The notes under the pieces: generated by a model | Database searches by the model: none | What the model saw: only the letters and a program-made list of their open reading frames with translations | Told to the model about the DNA's origin: nothing | Shown: piece after piece, positions 28,426-38,975 of the stretch | How the letters are laid out: every line of letters starts with the position of its first letter | How positions within the stretch are numbered: the first letter of the stretch is position 1 | Program-made: the position numbers and the translations under genes | NCBI GenBank assembly: GCA_016789175.1 | Contig: JAEURK010000138.1 | Location: 1 to 39,744, forward strand | Direction: 5' to 3' | Length of the DNA stretch: 39,744 bases | Source: Anaerolineales bacterium | Lineage (GTDB): Bacteria; Chloroflexota; Anaerolineae; Anaerolineales; UBA6663

Positions 28426-29871
28426 TTACTCCCCATCCGACTTCCGCCCAGGAATCAGCACCTTTTCGAGCGCATCACGCACCGACCGGCACTGGATCAC
28501 CTCCAGGCTGTCGGGCCACGTGTCGAGCGATTTCCGCAATGCGCGCGGGACGATCGCCCGGCGGAAGCCGAGCTGGTGCGCCTCGCGCAACCGCTGGCCG
28601 AGCTGACCGACGGCGCGGAGCTCACCCGAAAGACCGATTTCGCCGATCAAGACGCAGTCTGCCAGCACCGCCCGGTCGAGCGCGGACGAGGCAATCGCGG
28701 CCGCCACGGCCAGGTCGGCCGCCGGCTCGTCGATCTTGAGGCCGCCGACGATGTTGACGAAGACGTCGTTCTCGCCCAGGCGCACCCCGGCCCGGCGCCC
28801 GAGCACGGCGATGATCATGAGCAACCGATAGAGATCGGCGCCGTTGGGCGTGCGCCGGGGATTGCCCATCGCGTTGGGGCTGGTCAGGCCCTGCACCTCA
28901 ACCAGGATCGGCCGGGTGCCCTCCATCGTCACGGCGATAGCCGAGCCCGGCACGTTGACCATCCGCTCGGCCAGAAAGACCTCCGACGGGTTGGTGACCT
29001 CGACCAGGCCGCTCCCGGCCATCTCGAACACACCGACCTCGCTGGTCGCGCCGAAGCGATTTTTGGCAGCCCGTAAGAGACGATAGGCCTGGTAGCGATC
29101 GCCCTCAAGTTGCAGCACCGTGTCGACGATGTGCTCGAGCACGCGCGGCCCGGCCAGCGTCCCTTCTTTGGTGACATGCCCGATCAGGAAGACCGCGATG
29201 CCCGAAGTTTTGGCCAGCTCTTGCAGGCGCGCGGCACACTCCCGCACCTGGCTGACCGAGCCGGCTGTCGACTCGAGCCCGGCCAGGTATACGGTCTGGA
29301 TCGAGTCGATCACAAGCAGCTGCGGCTTGACTTGCTGGACGTGTTCGAGGATGACCTCGAGGTTCGTTTCGGTCAGGACGTACAGCTGCTCGGAGACGGC
29401 TGCCGCGCTCAGCCCGGCGTCCGGGCCGGCCTCGGCCGCCAGCCGGTCCGCGCGCATCTTGATTTGACGCTCCGACTCCTCGCCCGAGACGTACAGCACT
29501 GGCCCGACCGACTCGACCATGTGCAGCGTCATCTGGAGCAGCAAGGTCGACTTGCCGATGCCGGGGTCGCCGCCGATGAGCACGATCGAACCAGGCACCA
29601 CGCCGCCGCCCAACACGCGCGAGAGCTCGCGGATCGGCACCGGCCAGCGCGAGTCGGTCATGCCCTCGACGTCGGAGAGCTTTTGCGGCATCGAGCGGGC
29701 CGAGCCGATCCGGGCGACACCGCCGGCCCGCGCGTTGACGACCTTGGTCGGCGCCGCCACGGTCTCTTCGACCATGCTGTTGAACTCGCCGCAGCCCGGG
29801 CACTTGCCCATGGGGCGGGGGGCCGTGCGGCCGCAGTTCGAACACACGTATTGCGTGCGGATCTTGCTCAT
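28426..29871 (-). CDS. radA: DNA repair protein RadA
   Basis: A RecA-like branch-migration ATPase of 481 residues. The N-terminal zinc finger has Cys10, Cys13, Cys24 and Cys27. Walker A is GGDPGIGKST (residues 100-109), Walker B lies in QLLVIDSIQT, and the RadA-specific motif AAKNRFGATSEVGVF is present. The C-terminal Lon-like domain contains IVGGLKIDEPAADLAVAAAI and GEIGLSGELRAV. A TATAAT box lies 8 bases before the ATG (MSKIRTQY), so the mRNA is probably leaderless. It sits between clpC and the yacL-like gene, the order known from Firmicutes, though disA is missing and two lipoprotein genes are inserted. Confidence 0.97.
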   Translation of the reverse strand: MSKIRTQYVCSNCGRTAPRPMGKCPGCGEFNSMVEETVAAPTKVVNARAGGVARIGSARSMPQKLSDVEGMTDSRWPVPIRELSRVLGGGVVPGSIVLIGGDPGIGKSTLLLQMTLHMVESVGPVLYVSGEESERQIKMRADRLAAEAGPDAGLSAAAVSEQLYVLTETNLEVILEHVQQVKPQLLVIDSIQTVYLAGLESTAGSVSQVRECAARLQELAKTSGIAVFLIGHVTKEGTLAGPRVLEHIVDTVLQLEGDRYQAYRLLRAAKNRFGATSEVGVFEMAGSGLVEVTNPSEVFLAERMVNVPGSAIAVTMEGTRPILVEVQGLTSPNAMGNPRRTPNGADLYRLLMIIAVLGRRAGVRLGENDVFVNIVGGLKIDEPAADLAVAAAIASSALDRAVLADCVLIGEIGLSGELRAVGQLGQRLREAHQLGFRRAIVPRALRKSLDTWPDSLEVIQCRSVRDALEKVLIPGRKSDGE

Positions 29872-29879
29872 AAACGAAG

Positions 29880-29885
29880 ATTATA
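29880..29885 (-). promoter_or_regulatory. -10 box of radA (leaderless message)
   Basis: TATAAT on the minus strand, 8 bases before the radA ATG, with no room for a ribosome site. No consensus -35 was recognised. Confidence 0.6.
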
Positions 29886-29949
29886 ACATCTGTTCTAGGC
29901 GCCACGTGTTACGATGATCAGCAGTTGTCTTTCCAAGCTGGAGGTGACG

Positions 29950-30849
29950 ATGCAGTCCTCGCCCATGCCCATTCTGGTCACGGCCCTGGCCACAGCCGCC
30001 CTGGCCTGCGCCTCGGTCGGCGCCCCGACACCGCCGTACCCGGACGCGATGACATCGGCTGGGCCCGAAAGCGCCTCAACCCCGACCGAGGCTCCGGCCG
30101 ATCCCACCGAGGCCCCGGTGGTCGTAGAAACCAGCCCGCCAGCCGTCGAGCCGACGGCCACCTCCGCGCTCGAGGCCGGGGCCGCGCTCGAGCGATTCTG
30201 GGAGGAGCGCGCCGCCTCCAACGCGTATACCGACCCCGTGACCTACACACTTGAAGTGAACGTGCCGGTGTTGCGCGCCTCCGAACCGGGCGATGCGCCG
30301 ACGGCTGCGTTCAACGGCGTCGTCTCCGCCAAGGTCGATGAGATGACGACGGCCTTTGTCAACGACCTGGCTCTCTACCCGCCCGATCCCGCCCTCGTCG
30401 GCGAGTTGGGTAGTTTCTTCTCGGTCAACGCAACCCGGTTCGCGCTCACGCCGCGGGTGGTCAGCCTGCGTCTGGACGTGGGCGGCTACGTCGCCGGTGC
30501 CGCGCATCCGTATAGCTTCAGCCAGACCATCAACTTCGACTTCGCCACAGCGCGCGAGTTGATCCTGGCCGACCTGTTCGCGCCCGGGGCCGATTACCTC
30601 GGACCGATCTCGGACTATTGCATCGCCAGGCTCGAGACGACCGATTTCTTCGTCGGCTTCGAGACCGGCGCCGCGCCCGATGCGTTGAATTATCGTAACT
30701 GGAGCCTGACGGACGCCGGTCTCCTGATCTCGTTCGATCCGTATCAGGTCGGGCCTTACGCCGCCGGGCCGCAGGAGATCGCGGTGCCCTATGCCGATCT
30801 GGCGACCATCATCGATCCGGCCGGGCCGGCGGGGGCGTTCATCCCCTGA
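29950..30849 (+). CDS. Lipoprotein with DUF3298/RsiV-like domain
   Basis: A 299-residue secreted protein, probably a lipoprotein: MQSSPMPILVTALATAALAC ends in a lipobox-like ALAC, followed by a Pro/Thr/Glu-rich linker to about residue 70. The rest has the pattern of the extracytoplasmic RsiV/DUF3298 domain: VTYTLEVNVPVLR, paired alternating strands, and near the end LTDAGLLISFDPYQVGPYAAG with the family's typical FxPYQVxPYAxG. Such domains bind ligands outside the cell; in RsiV the ligand is lysozyme, but no sigma-factor gene is nearby. A strong GGAGGT ribosome site lies 4 bases before this ATG, so the in-frame ATG at 29914 is rejected. It is divergent from radA. Confidence 0.85.
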   Translation: MQSSPMPILVTALATAALACASVGAPTPPYPDAMTSAGPESASTPTEAPADPTEAPVVVETSPPAVEPTATSALEAGAALERFWEERAASNAYTDPVTYTLEVNVPVLRASEPGDAPTAAFNGVVSAKVDEMTTAFVNDLALYPPDPALVGELGSFFSVNATRFALTPRVVSLRLDVGGYVAGAAHPYSFSQTINFDFATARELILADLFAPGADYLGPISDYCIARLETTDFFVGFETGAAPDALNYRNWSLTDAGLLISFDPYQVGPYAAGPQEIAVPYADLATIIDPAGPAGAFIP

Positions 30850-30865
30850 CTTCAAAAAGCATTGT

Positions 30866-30924
30866 GAACCGCGAAGACTCAAAGACCGCGAAGTTTCTTC
30901 GCGGTCTTTGAGTCTTCGCGGTTC
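30866..30924. terminator. 28-bp perfect hairpin between convergent lipoprotein genes
   Basis: Arms 30866-30893 and 30897-30924 are fully complementary with loop TTT. Each arm contains CCGCGAAGACTC and AAAGACCGCGAAG, so the arm itself is internally repetitive. It lies 17 bases after the plus-strand stop and 8 bases after the minus-strand gene end at 30932. It can act in both directions. Confidence 0.85.
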
Positions 30925-30931
30925 GACGGGT

Positions 30932-32296
30932 TCAGCGCACTGCCCAAAGCGCCGCGCCGAGCTCGGTCGCCAGGACCTCCACGCCGGTGGGTCGCAAGAC
31001 CGTGATCTCGTGGCTGCCGTCGCCGTTGACGACGAGGTAGTACACATCGCTCCCGCGCCAGACGAGATCGATCACCGGTAGATCGAGCGATCGCAACGAC
31101 CCATCCGGCTCGACGATCTGGGCATTGGCAACCACGTTGCGATGGCCGACCGCCAGGCGCGCGCCATCCGGCGACCAGTTCAGCCATGTGATCTCGGGGA
31201 TGGTGACGCCCCCGGGCGCCGGGTCGCTGGGCAGGCGTTGCAGGGTCAAGGCCGAGACCGCCCCGGTCCCGTCACTGTACCCATACGCCACGCGCTCACC
31301 GGTCGGCGCCACACGGATTACGCCGCCGAAGACGAAGTTGCCCGGGATCAGGCCGAGCGGCTCTTCGATCCCGGCTGTGTTGATTCGATGCAGGGTTGCG
31401 TGCGTGTCGGCGGCCATCGGGTCGACCGAGGGCACGGCCACGGTGAACACCGACCCGTCGGCGCTCCAGACGGCTTCAGGCTTGTAGGCATACTCGCTGT
31501 AGGTCAGGATTGGGTCGAACTCGATCGCCGCCGCGATCGAGCCCGCGGCCAGGTCGAGCACGGAGATGGTATTGCCGCTCGACAGCGCCACGTGTCCGCC
31601 GGTCGGGCTGATCGCGTAGCGCCCGGCCGTGCCGTTCGGCGCCAGCTGGCTCAGCCCGCTGCCGTCGACGTTGACGCGCCACAGGTCGTTGTTGATGTAC
31701 TCGCCGGGGCCCTGGATGCCGCCAGCCGGGACGTACCGGGTATCGAACAGCAGCGTTTGCGTTCCGGGCACAAACGCGATCGTGCGAGCCGAGACGATGT
31801 CGCCGGGTTGGCTGCCGGGCAGGTTGGTGGCATTGGCCAGCGCGGTCGGCGTCAGCGTCCCGCCCGCGGCGTCGGCGACCCGGATCGCGAATAGGTCGCC
31901 CGGGCCATCCGGCACGCCTATGATGTAGGCCACCCAGGCGCCATCGCTCGAGATCGCGGCGGCCTGCAACGAACCGCCGTCGACGGCTGTCACACGCACC
32001 TCGCCGCCGCCGTCCAACCGACAGTACAGCTGACCGGCGCGCACGTATGCCACCTGACAGCTGGGCCCAACCGGTGCCGCTGTCGGGGTGGGCGCAGGCG
32101 GTTCGGTGGGGGCGGGCGCTTCGGTCGGCGCCGCCGTGGGCTCGGCCGTCGGAGGCACCTCGGACGTCGGCGCGGCTGTTGGATCGGCCGGCGCGGTCGT
32201 CGGTGTGGGGGCCGGCGCGCCGGTCAGGCTGCAGGCCAGTTGTGCGGCAATGGCGGGCAGCAGCCACGCCAGGGTTTTGATCGAGCGGTTCAGCAT
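30932..32296 (-). CDS. Lipoprotein with TolB/WD40-like beta-propeller
   Basis: A 454-residue exported protein. The signal MLNRSIKTLAWLLPAIAAQLAC ends in a lipobox (QLAC), followed by a ~55-residue Pro/Thr/Ala-rich linker. The folded part shows repeated blades with Ser/Asp-x-Asp-Gly turns (AISSDGAWVAYI, VWSADGSVFTVA, VAPTGERVAYGYSDG, NWSPDGARLAVG), typical of TolB-like or PD40 propellers. No catalytic motif is seen, so its role is probably binding at the cell surface. AAAGGAA lies 9 bases before the ATG. The leader carries three 10-bp tandem repeats. Together with the facing DUF3298 lipoprotein it interrupts the clpC-radA pair. Confidence 0.85.
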   Translation of the reverse strand: MLNRSIKTLAWLLPAIAAQLACSLTGAPAPTPTTAPADPTAAPTSEVPPTAEPTAAPTEAPAPTEPPAPTPTAAPVGPSCQVAYVRAGQLYCRLDGGGEVRVTAVDGGSLQAAAISSDGAWVAYIIGVPDGPGDLFAIRVADAAGGTLTPTALANATNLPGSQPGDIVSARTIAFVPGTQTLLFDTRYVPAGGIQGPGEYINNDLWRVNVDGSGLSQLAPNGTAGRYAISPTGGHVALSSGNTISVLDLAAGSIAAAIEFDPILTYSEYAYKPEAVWSADGSVFTVAVPSVDPMAADTHATLHRINTAGIEEPLGLIPGNFVFGGVIRVAPTGERVAYGYSDGTGAVSALTLQRLPSDPAPGGVTIPEITWLNWSPDGARLAVGHRNVVANAQIVEPDGSLRSLDLPVIDLVWRGSDVYYLVVNGDGSHEITVLRPTGVEVLATELGAALWAVR

Positions 32297-32358
32297 GGGT
32301 CGTTCCTTTCGTTCTTCCTTGAACGCAGCGGGCCGCCGGTTTCAGGGCCGGGCCCGAA

Positions 32359-32388
32359 CATCGAGGCACATCGGGACACATCGGGACA
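32359..32388 (-). repeat. Three 10-bp direct repeats upstream of the propeller lipoprotein
   Basis: Plus-strand units CATCGAGGCA, CATCGGGACA and CATCGGGACA, followed by the dyad GACAC-TCCCG-GTGTC (32384-32398). They lie about 63-102 bases before the start codon. The spacing equals one helical turn, which is usual for regulator binding sites. Confidence 0.5.
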
Positions 32389-32474
32389 CTCCCGGTGTCT
32401 TATCCTTTCCTTGACGCGCCAATCCGTCCAGGGGTTCCGATCACTTTCGTCCGATTATCGCATCCGCCAAACAG

Positions 32475-32504
32475 AAAGGGCGCCCGAATGCTCGGGCGCC
32501 CTTT
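32475..32504 (-). terminator. Terminator of clpC
   Basis: A 13-bp perfect stem (AAAGGGCGCCCGA, loop ATGC, TCGGGCGCCCTTT), 25 bases after the clpC stop. Confidence 0.85.
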
Positions 32505-32529
32505 GACGATTTGCACAGCGCAGGTTCGG

Positions 32530-35073
<2,544 letters not shown>

Positions 35074-35142
35074 AGGTGGTCTCCTCTCTCAGTGAACAGG
35101 CCGGCGCACAGGGCGCCCGGACTCCCACCTCGTTCGCACGTT

Positions 35143-35148
35143 ATTCTA
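35143..35148 (-). promoter_or_regulatory. Candidate -10 box of clpC
   Basis: TAGAAT on the minus strand, about 70 bases before the GTG. No clear -35 and no CIRCE or CtsR-type operator was recognised. The 35149-35429 region otherwise holds only an inverted repeat. Confidence 0.35.
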
Positions 35149-35220
35149 TCAAACTACCTTGATGGGTTCGCCACCCCAAACGGGCAGGTTTACGCGCACC
35201 CCGAAGTAAGCACCGATCCG

Positions 35221-35287
35221 CCGTCTGGCGAACCGGCTCGTATGTCCTTGACGGCACCGAAAAGCGGTCAGTTCCCGCGCCAGACGG
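35221..35287. repeat. 10-bp inverted repeat in the clpC upstream region
   Basis: CCGTCTGGCG (35221-35230) and CGCCAGACGG (35278-35287) are perfect complements with a 47-nt interval that contains a small ACCG/CGGT hairpin. It lies about 75-140 bp upstream of the candidate clpC -10. Confidence 0.5.
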
Positions 35288-35429
35288 ACGATACGTCAAC
35301 CTTAGTGCATGATTGTTGCCCGAAATGTACGCTTCTTCTATAAGATTCTCGTGAATGCTGGAGAAGAAGCTTGAGAATGGCGCTCAGCTGGGGTCCAGCC
35401 AGGCGAATTGGGGCTGGTTTTGCGAATAA

Positions 35430-35460
35430 AAAGAGGCCGGGGGGGATACCCGGCCTCTTT
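35430..35460 (-). terminator. Terminator of rpsA
   Basis: A 12-bp stem (AAAGAGGCCGGG pairs with CCCGGCCTCTTT). On the minus strand it is followed by a T5 run, 28 bases after the rpsA stop. Confidence 0.88.
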
Positions 35461-35488
35461 CAGGTTCAAAACCCTTGGGGAAGGGCGC

Positions 35489-36697
35489 TCAGCCTTCGGT
35501 CTCGTCGTTCGACATGGCCACTTCGTCGAGATTCGAGGCCAGCTGCTCCCAGTCTGCATCCGCGTACTCGGCCGAGGCCGCGCGCTTCAGGCTCAGGCCG
35601 ATGCGGCGCTTGTCGGGGTCGACCTTGAGCACGCGCAGGGTGACGCGCTGGCCCTCGCTGACCGCCGACTTGGGATGGTCGATGCGGGTGTCGGCCAGCT
35701 CGGAGACGTGGATCAGGCCCTCGACGTCGTCCTCGCCGTCGATCTTGGCGAACGCGCCGAACTTTGTGAGCTTGGTGATCGTGCCTTGCACCAGCTGACC
35801 GGCCTTGTAACGATCCTTGAGGACCGTCCACGGATCCTGCTCGCGGCGCTTGATCGACAGACCGATGCGCTTGCGCTCGCGGTCGACATTGAGCACCTCG
35901 ACCTCGACCTCTTGGCCAACCTTGAGGACTTCGCTCGGGTGCTGCACGCGCTTCCACGAGATCTCGCTCAGGTGCACCAGGCCGTCGGCGCCGCCGATGT
36001 CGATGAAGGCGCCGAAGTCGGCCAGGCTGATGACGTGGCCCTTGCGGACGTCGCCCGGCTTGATCTCGGCCAGCAGCTTTTCCTTCTGAGCCTCGCGCGA
36101 CTCCTTGCTGGCGGCGCGCTCGGACAGGATCAGGCGGTTGCGGCTGCGGTCGACTTCAATGACCTTGACCATCGCCGACTCGCCGATCATCTTGCCCCAC
36201 TTTTGCTCGGGGGCTTCGATGCCTTCGGTGCGGCGGCGGCGCTGCTGGCTGACCTGCGAGGCCGGGATGAACCCGCGCAGATTGCCGACCTTGACGATCA
36301 GGCCGCCCTTGTTGTAACCCGCAACCTGGCCGTTGTAGACCTCTTGCGACTTCAACAGATCTTCGGCCAGCTGCCAATCGCGCTCTTCCTTGGCCCGGAC
36401 CAGCGACAGCACGATGTTCCCGTTGCGGTCTTCGGGGTCGACCACATACACGGGGATCGTCTGACCCACGGTCAGCGCCTTGCGCGAGGCTTCGTCGACG
36501 GCGTCCAGCTCGCGGCCGGTGATGACGCCTTCGGACTTGGCGCCCACGTCGACAAGGATTTCGCTCGGTGTGATCCGCGCGATTACGCCGTCTCGGATCT
36601 CACCTCTGCCTGGCATGCTCAACCCGCTGTCGGCGTCCAGCAGGGACTGCATCGGATGCTCAGGCTCGTTGCCCTTGCCCTTGTTTTGCTCGGTCAT
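35489..36697 (-). CDS. rpsA: 30S ribosomal protein S1 (four S1 domains)
   Basis: A 402-residue protein with four S1/OB-fold RNA-binding domains at about residues 32-100, 119-193, 215-283 and 300-371. Domains 3 and 4 are the best conserved (SLADFGAFIDIGGADGLVHLSE and TKFGAFAKIDGEDDVEGLIHVSE). It binds mRNA on the 30S subunit and helps initiation. The four-domain form is shorter than the six-domain protein of E. coli and matches several other phyla. The acidic tail ends SNDETEG. The ATG at 36697 (MTEQNKGKG) has GGAGAAG upstream; an ATG three codons earlier is an alternative. The longer open frame upstream crosses the promoter and is not S1-like. Confidence 0.93.
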   Translation of the reverse strand: MTEQNKGKGNEPEHPMQSLLDADSGLSMPGRGEIRDGVIARITPSEILVDVGAKSEGVITGRELDAVDEASRKALTVGQTIPVYVVDPEDRNGNIVLSLVRAKEERDWQLAEDLLKSQEVYNGQVAGYNKGGLIVKVGNLRGFIPASQVSQQRRRRTEGIEAPEQKWGKMIGESAMVKVIEVDRSRNRLILSERAASKESREAQKEKLLAEIKPGDVRKGHVISLADFGAFIDIGGADGLVHLSEISWKRVQHPSEVLKVGQEVEVEVLNVDRERKRIGLSIKRREQDPWTVLKDRYKAGQLVQGTITKLTKFGAFAKIDGEDDVEGLIHVSELADTRIDHPKSAVSEGQRVTLRVLKVDPDKRRIGLSLKRAASAEYADADWEQLASNLDEVAMSNDETEG

Positions 36698-36731
36698 GCT
36701 ATACATCTTCTCCAAAAGCGGACTGTCGGCC

Positions 36732-36737
36732 ATTATA
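36732..36737 (-). promoter_or_regulatory. Candidate -10 box of rpsA
   Basis: TATAAT on the minus strand in CGATATAATGGC, about 35 bases before the ATG. It marks the divergent promoter region between rpsA and the chelatase gene (36698-36901). Confidence 0.5.
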
Positions 36738-36881
36738 TCGGTAAAACTGCAAATCCTGCAAACCCTGTTCTTGGGACGAAGCCGGAGCGGGGGCGTGGTG
36801 CGGGAAGCCTGGAGCGGTGCCGAGGCGGCGTGGTCAGTTGCCCCAGATTTCACCTTTCACCATTCGCCAATGCGTTGAGGC

Positions 36882-36887
36882 TATAAT
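36882..36887 (+). promoter_or_regulatory. -10 box of the chelatase gene
   Basis: TATAAT in GGCTATAATAG, 14 bases before the ATG at 36902, giving a leader of only about 7 nt with no ribosome site. Confidence 0.55.
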
Positions 36888-36901
36888 AGAAACCAATCCC
36901 T

Positions 36902-38008
36902 ATGCCAGCACAACTTCCATTTACAGCCATCGTCGGTCAACAGCGCATGAAGAGCGCGCTGATCCTGAATGCCATCGATCCACGCATCGGCGGCGTGCTC
37001 ATCCGCGGCGAGCGCGGCACAGCCAAATCGACGGCCTCGCGCGCGCTGTCGGCCCTGCTGCCGGATATCGAGGTCTTTGCCGAGTCGCCGTTCAACGACG
37101 ATCCCAACGCCCCCGGCACCTGGTCGGATTGGGCGAAGGATCGGCGCGCGGCCGGCCAGGACATGAAGATCGCGCGCCGGCGGATCGCGTTCGTCGATCT
37201 GCCGGTCAGCGCCACCGAGGATCGGGTGGTCGGCACACTCGACATCGAGAAGGCCATCAAACAGGGCGAGAAGCACTTCGAACCTGGCGTGCTGGCGGCC
37301 GCCAACCGCGGTCTGCTCTACATTGATGAAGTCAACCTGCTCGACGACCACGTCGTCGACCTGTTGCTCGACTCGGCCGCGATGGGCGTGAACGTGGTCG
37401 AGCGCGAAGGCATCTCGTTCATGCACCCGGCCCGCTTCATCCTGGTCGGCACCATGAACCCCGAGGAAGGCGAGCTGCGCCCGCAGCTGCTTGACCGCTT
37501 CGCCTTCTCGGTCGAGATCCATGCGCTCAGCAACGCCCAGGAGCGCATGGCCGTGATGGAGCGCAACCTCGAGAACGATGCCGACTCCGACGCCTTTCAG
37601 GCCAAGTGGCTACCGCGTGAGCACGCGCTCTCGGCCGAGATCGTCAAGGCCCGGGAACTGATCGACAAGGTTCAGTACACGCGCCGCGACCTGTTCACGA
37701 TCGCGTCGCTGACGGCCTCGATGAACGTCGACGGTCACCGCGCCGATCTGGTCATCCTCAAGGGCGCGCGCGCCCACGCCGCCTGGCGCGGCCGGACTCA
37801 GATCACAGAGCAAGACATTGCCGTGGCCGCCGAACTGGCGCTGCCGCACCGCGTCCGCCGTGGGCCCTTCAACCAGCAAGAGGCGAACCTGACCAATCTG
37901 CAGGATCGCATCGAGCAGCTGGCAGGCGAGTGGGATGGGCAGGGCGAGGAGCAGCCTCAATCGGCCGAGGACGCGTCGCCCGACGCCGCAAAAAAAAAGA
38001 GTCGCTGA
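36902..38008 (+). CDS. chlI: Mg/Co-chelatase AAA+ subunit (ChlI/BchI-like)
   Basis: A 368-residue AAA+ ATPase of the chelatase clade, whose hexamer drives metal insertion into a tetrapyrrole by the large CobN/ChlH subunit. It opens FTAIVGQQRMKSALILNAI, with Walker A GERGTAKST (about residues 37-45). The clade-specific insertion KIARRRIAFVDLPVSATEDR is followed by DIEKAIKQGEKHFEPGVLAAA, Walker B LLYIDEVNLL and the sensor-1 strand FILVGTMNPEEG; LLDRF supplies the arginine-finger region. After residue 335 the sequence becomes acidic and Gln/Pro-rich, as in the linker of ChlD proteins. The frame stops with TGA two codons after an A9 run, while the VWA half continues in the -1 frame. Confidence 0.92.
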   Translation: MPAQLPFTAIVGQQRMKSALILNAIDPRIGGVLIRGERGTAKSTASRALSALLPDIEVFAESPFNDDPNAPGTWSDWAKDRRAAGQDMKIARRRIAFVDLPVSATEDRVVGTLDIEKAIKQGEKHFEPGVLAAANRGLLYIDEVNLLDDHVVDLLLDSAAMGVNVVEREGISFMHPARFILVGTMNPEEGELRPQLLDRFAFSVEIHALSNAQERMAVMERNLENDADSDAFQAKWLPREHALSAEIVKARELIDKVQYTRRDLFTIASLTASMNVDGHRADLVILKGARAHAAWRGRTQITEQDIAVAAELALPHRVRRGPFNQQEANLTNLQDRIEQLAGEWDGQGEEQPQSAEDASPDAAKKKSR

Positions 38009-38015
38009 GCAGCGA
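37990..38015 (+). promoter_or_regulatory. Candidate -1 programmed frameshift site (A_AAA_AAG)
   Basis: In the ChlI frame the codons read GCA AAA AAA AAG AGT CGC TGA. The heptamer A_AAA_AAG (37993-37999) is the classic -1 slippery site, and GCA-AAA-AAG-AGT is very close to the E. coli dnaX site. The 0-frame stop follows two codons later. A small hairpin TCGCT-GAGC-AGCGA (38002-38015) begins just downstream. Slipping back one base joins the AAA+ domain to the VWA half at 37999. Confidence 0.7.
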
Positions 38016-38970
38016 GTCTGAGAGCGGCACGGCGTCGGAGGAGCAGCCGACCCAGCCGCAGATTCAACCGCAGTCCAGCCCGTTCGACCGCGACCCGGCA
38101 CGCTGGTGGGAGGGCGGGCAGAAGGTCTCCACAGGTCAGGAGTTCCAGACCCGGAAGCTCGACACGCCCCTCGACAAGCTGACCCGCAAGCAGGGCGGGC
38201 GGCGTTCGCGCACCAAGACCGACCGCAAGCGCGGTCGATACATCCAGGCGCGTCCGGCCGGTGGAAAAACCAACGACCTCGCCTTCGATGCCACGCTGCG
38301 TGCCGCGGCGCCCTTCCAGCGCGCGCGCGAGGAGGAGCGCGACGCGCGCAACGTCGCCTTCTCGATCGAGATGAGCGACCTGCAGCGCAAGGTGCGGGTC
38401 AAGCGCGCGGCCAACCTGATCCTGTTCGTCGTCGACGCCTCCTGGTCGATGGCCGTGGCCGAGCGCATGCAGGCCACCAAGGGCGCGATCCTCTCGCTCC
38501 TGACGGACGCCTACCAGCGTCGCGACCGGGTCGGCCTGGTCGTCTTCCAGAAAAATCGGGCCACGCTCGTCCTGCAACCGACCAACTCGGTCCAGTTAGC
38601 GCAAAGCGCCCTGGCCGACATCCCGGTCGGCGGCAAGACCCCGCTCTCGGCCGGTCTGCAGATGGCTTACGACACGATCGTTCAGGAGCAGCGCCTGCAC
38701 CCGGATGTGATGCCGTTGATGATCCTGCTGACCGACGGGGCCGGAAACGTCTCGATCACGCACCTGCCGCCCCAAATCGAGGCCCATCGCATCGCCGACC
38801 AGTTCAAAGAGAAGGCCATCCGCTCGATCGTGGTCAACATGGAGCACGCCGCCTTCGATCAGGGCCTGGCCGCCAAACTGGCCGACGCCCTCGGGTGCGA
38901 GTGTTACACCCTGGCCGAGCTCAAGGCCGAAAACCTGTATCTGGCTGTAAAAGAAGAGCTCAACCACTAG
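37999..38970 (+). CDS. chlD: VWA half of ChlD/BchD-like chelatase subunit, reached by -1 frameshift
   Basis: About 323 residues in the -1 frame relative to chlI. An acidic Ser/Glu/Gln/Pro linker (ESLSSESESGTASEEQPTQP) leads to a basic segment and a von Willebrand A domain with the MIDAS motif DASWSM, the Thr of GGKTPLSAG and LTDGAGNVS, as in ChlD/BchD and CobT. There is no ATG, GTG or TTG in this frame between 37999 and the ATG at 38371, which would give only the bare VWA core. The one start upstream (GTG 37930) would add an Arg-rich stretch that is ChlI coding read out of frame. The natural product is therefore a ~689-residue AAA-linker-VWA fusion, the normal ChlD layout. A missing A in the assembly is the alternative. 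Confidence 0.8.
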   Translation, partial: ESLSSESESGTASEEQPTQPQIQPQSSPFDRDPARWWEGGQKVSTGQEFQTRKLDTPLDKLTRKQGGRRSRTKTDRKRGRYIQARPAGGKTNDLAFDATLRAAAPFQRAREEERDARNVAFSIEMSDLQRKVRVKRAANLILFVVDASWSMAVAERMQATKGAILSLLTDAYQRRDRVGLVVFQKNRATLVLQPTNSVQLAQSALADIPVGGKTPLSAGLQMAYDTIVQEQRLHPDVMPLMILLTDGAGNVSITHLPPQIEAHRIADQFKEKAIRSIVVNMEHAAFDQGLAAKLADALGCECYTLAELKAENLYLAVKEELNH

Positions 38971-38975
38971 GACAT

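Noticed and set aside
35074..35200. A CIRCE element before clpC
   Set aside because: No TTAGCACTC-N9-GAGTGCTAA-like sequence was found.
37930..38008. Independent translation of the VWA protein from GTG 37930
   Set aside because: The first ~20 residues would be an Arg/Gly-rich out-of-frame reading of the ChlI tail. There is no conserved N-terminus, and the domain order fits a fusion better.
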